Positions 5,637-5,725 of a DNA stretch of 5,725 nt are shown here, one piece after another. This DNA comes from UBA509 sp038729325. Its GTDB lineage: Archaea > Thermoplasmatota > Thermoplasmata > Thermoplasmatales > Thermoplasmataceae. The stretch is taken from NCBI GenBank assembly GCA_038729325.1, contig JAVYSG010000071.1, forward strand, positions 1-5,725, in the 5' to 3' direction. The position numbers and the translations under genes were made by a program. Under the pieces are notes generated by a model, which had not been told where the DNA came from, did no database searches, and worked only from the letters and a program-made list of their open reading frames with translations. Positions within the stretch are counted from its first letter, which is position 1, and every line of letters begins with the position of its first letter.

Positions 5637-5725
5637 TCGACCGCCACCCCGATCATTTCAGATATCCTGTTGAACCCCTCTGATTCCATGAATTTTTCAA
5701 GGCCGGCTGCAATTCTGGAGAATAC
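5633..5725 (-). CDS. pyrD: Dihydroorotate dehydrogenase catalytic subunit PyrD, C-terminal fragment
   Basis: The frame entering from the right edge encodes 30 residues and then TGA at 5635-5633. The residues include IAAGLEKFMESEGFNRISEM and GVAVE, which match the C-terminal tail of class 1B PyrD proteins (the 'GLxxYLxxxGFxxIxExxG' helix after the FMN barrel). Active-site and FMN-binding residues lie outside the window. The identification rests on this tail plus the 4-base overlap with pyrK, the usual pyrD-pyrK order. The cut is due to the window edge; there is no sign of damage. Confidence 0.88.
   Translation of the reverse strand, partial: VFSRIAAGLEKFMESEGFNRISEMIGVAVE
5644..5650 (-). promoter_or_regulatory. 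Ribosome binding site for pyrK
   Basis: The minus strand reads GGGGTGG here, 7 bases before the pyrK ATG, inside the last pyrD codons (encoding Gly-Val-Ala). The GGTG core fits an archaeal Shine-Dalgarno sequence and suits coupled translation at the ATGA overlap. Confidence 0.5.

Overview
The window looks like chromosomal DNA from an archaeon, most likely a member of the Thermoplasmatales or a close relative. This is an inference from four things. The genes seem to be leaderless, with A/T-rich TATA-like boxes about 25-30 bases before the start codons. The pyrimidine gene pair is of the PyrD-PyrK type. The tRNA lacks an encoded CCA and has archaeal features. AGG and AGA are favoured for arginine. 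G+C is roughly in the mid-40s by eye. I see no insertion sequence, CRISPR array, phage gene or attachment site, and no gene-free stretch longer than 300 bases.

Layout from left to right: (1) bases 1-416, minus strand: the N-terminal part of an M13-family (neprilysin/PepO-like) zinc metallopeptidase that runs off the left edge. (2) 554-1117, minus strand: a 187-residue protein I cannot assign, ending in a hairpin that contains its stop codon. (3) 1118-1235: a compact divergent promoter region with a TATA-like box for each direction and three ATCGAA copies. (4) 1236-1799, plus strand: a 187-residue protein with an alpha/beta-looking front half, a C2H2-like finger missing one cysteine, and a strongly Met/Gly-rich tail. 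(5) 1923-1996, minus strand: tRNA-Arg with anticodon UCG. (6) 2036-4826, minus strand: a two-gene unit of a large STAND-type ATPase with winged-helix and TPR regions, whose 3' end overlaps a 75-residue Cys/His-rich small protein by 17 bases. (7) 4884-5725, minus strand: pyrK and the last 30 codons of pyrD, overlapping by 4 bases.

The only recognised pathway is de novo pyrimidine synthesis. PyrD oxidises dihydroorotate and PyrK carries the electrons through FAD and a 2Fe-2S cluster to NAD. The ATPase lies 57 bases downstream of pyrK on the same strand but seems to have its own promoter, so any link to pyrimidine synthesis is unproven. The parts most likely to hold undescribed biology are the ATPase/Cys-rich pair, which has the shape of a sensor-signalling module without an obvious effector, and the divergent pair at 554-1799, especially the Met/Gly-tailed protein.

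Genes that start a transcript lack a clear Shine-Dalgarno sequence and have a box at leaderless distance. The two genes inside operons (pyrK and the small Cys-rich gene) have GGTG-type ribosome binding sites. This internal consistency supports the start codons chosen here.
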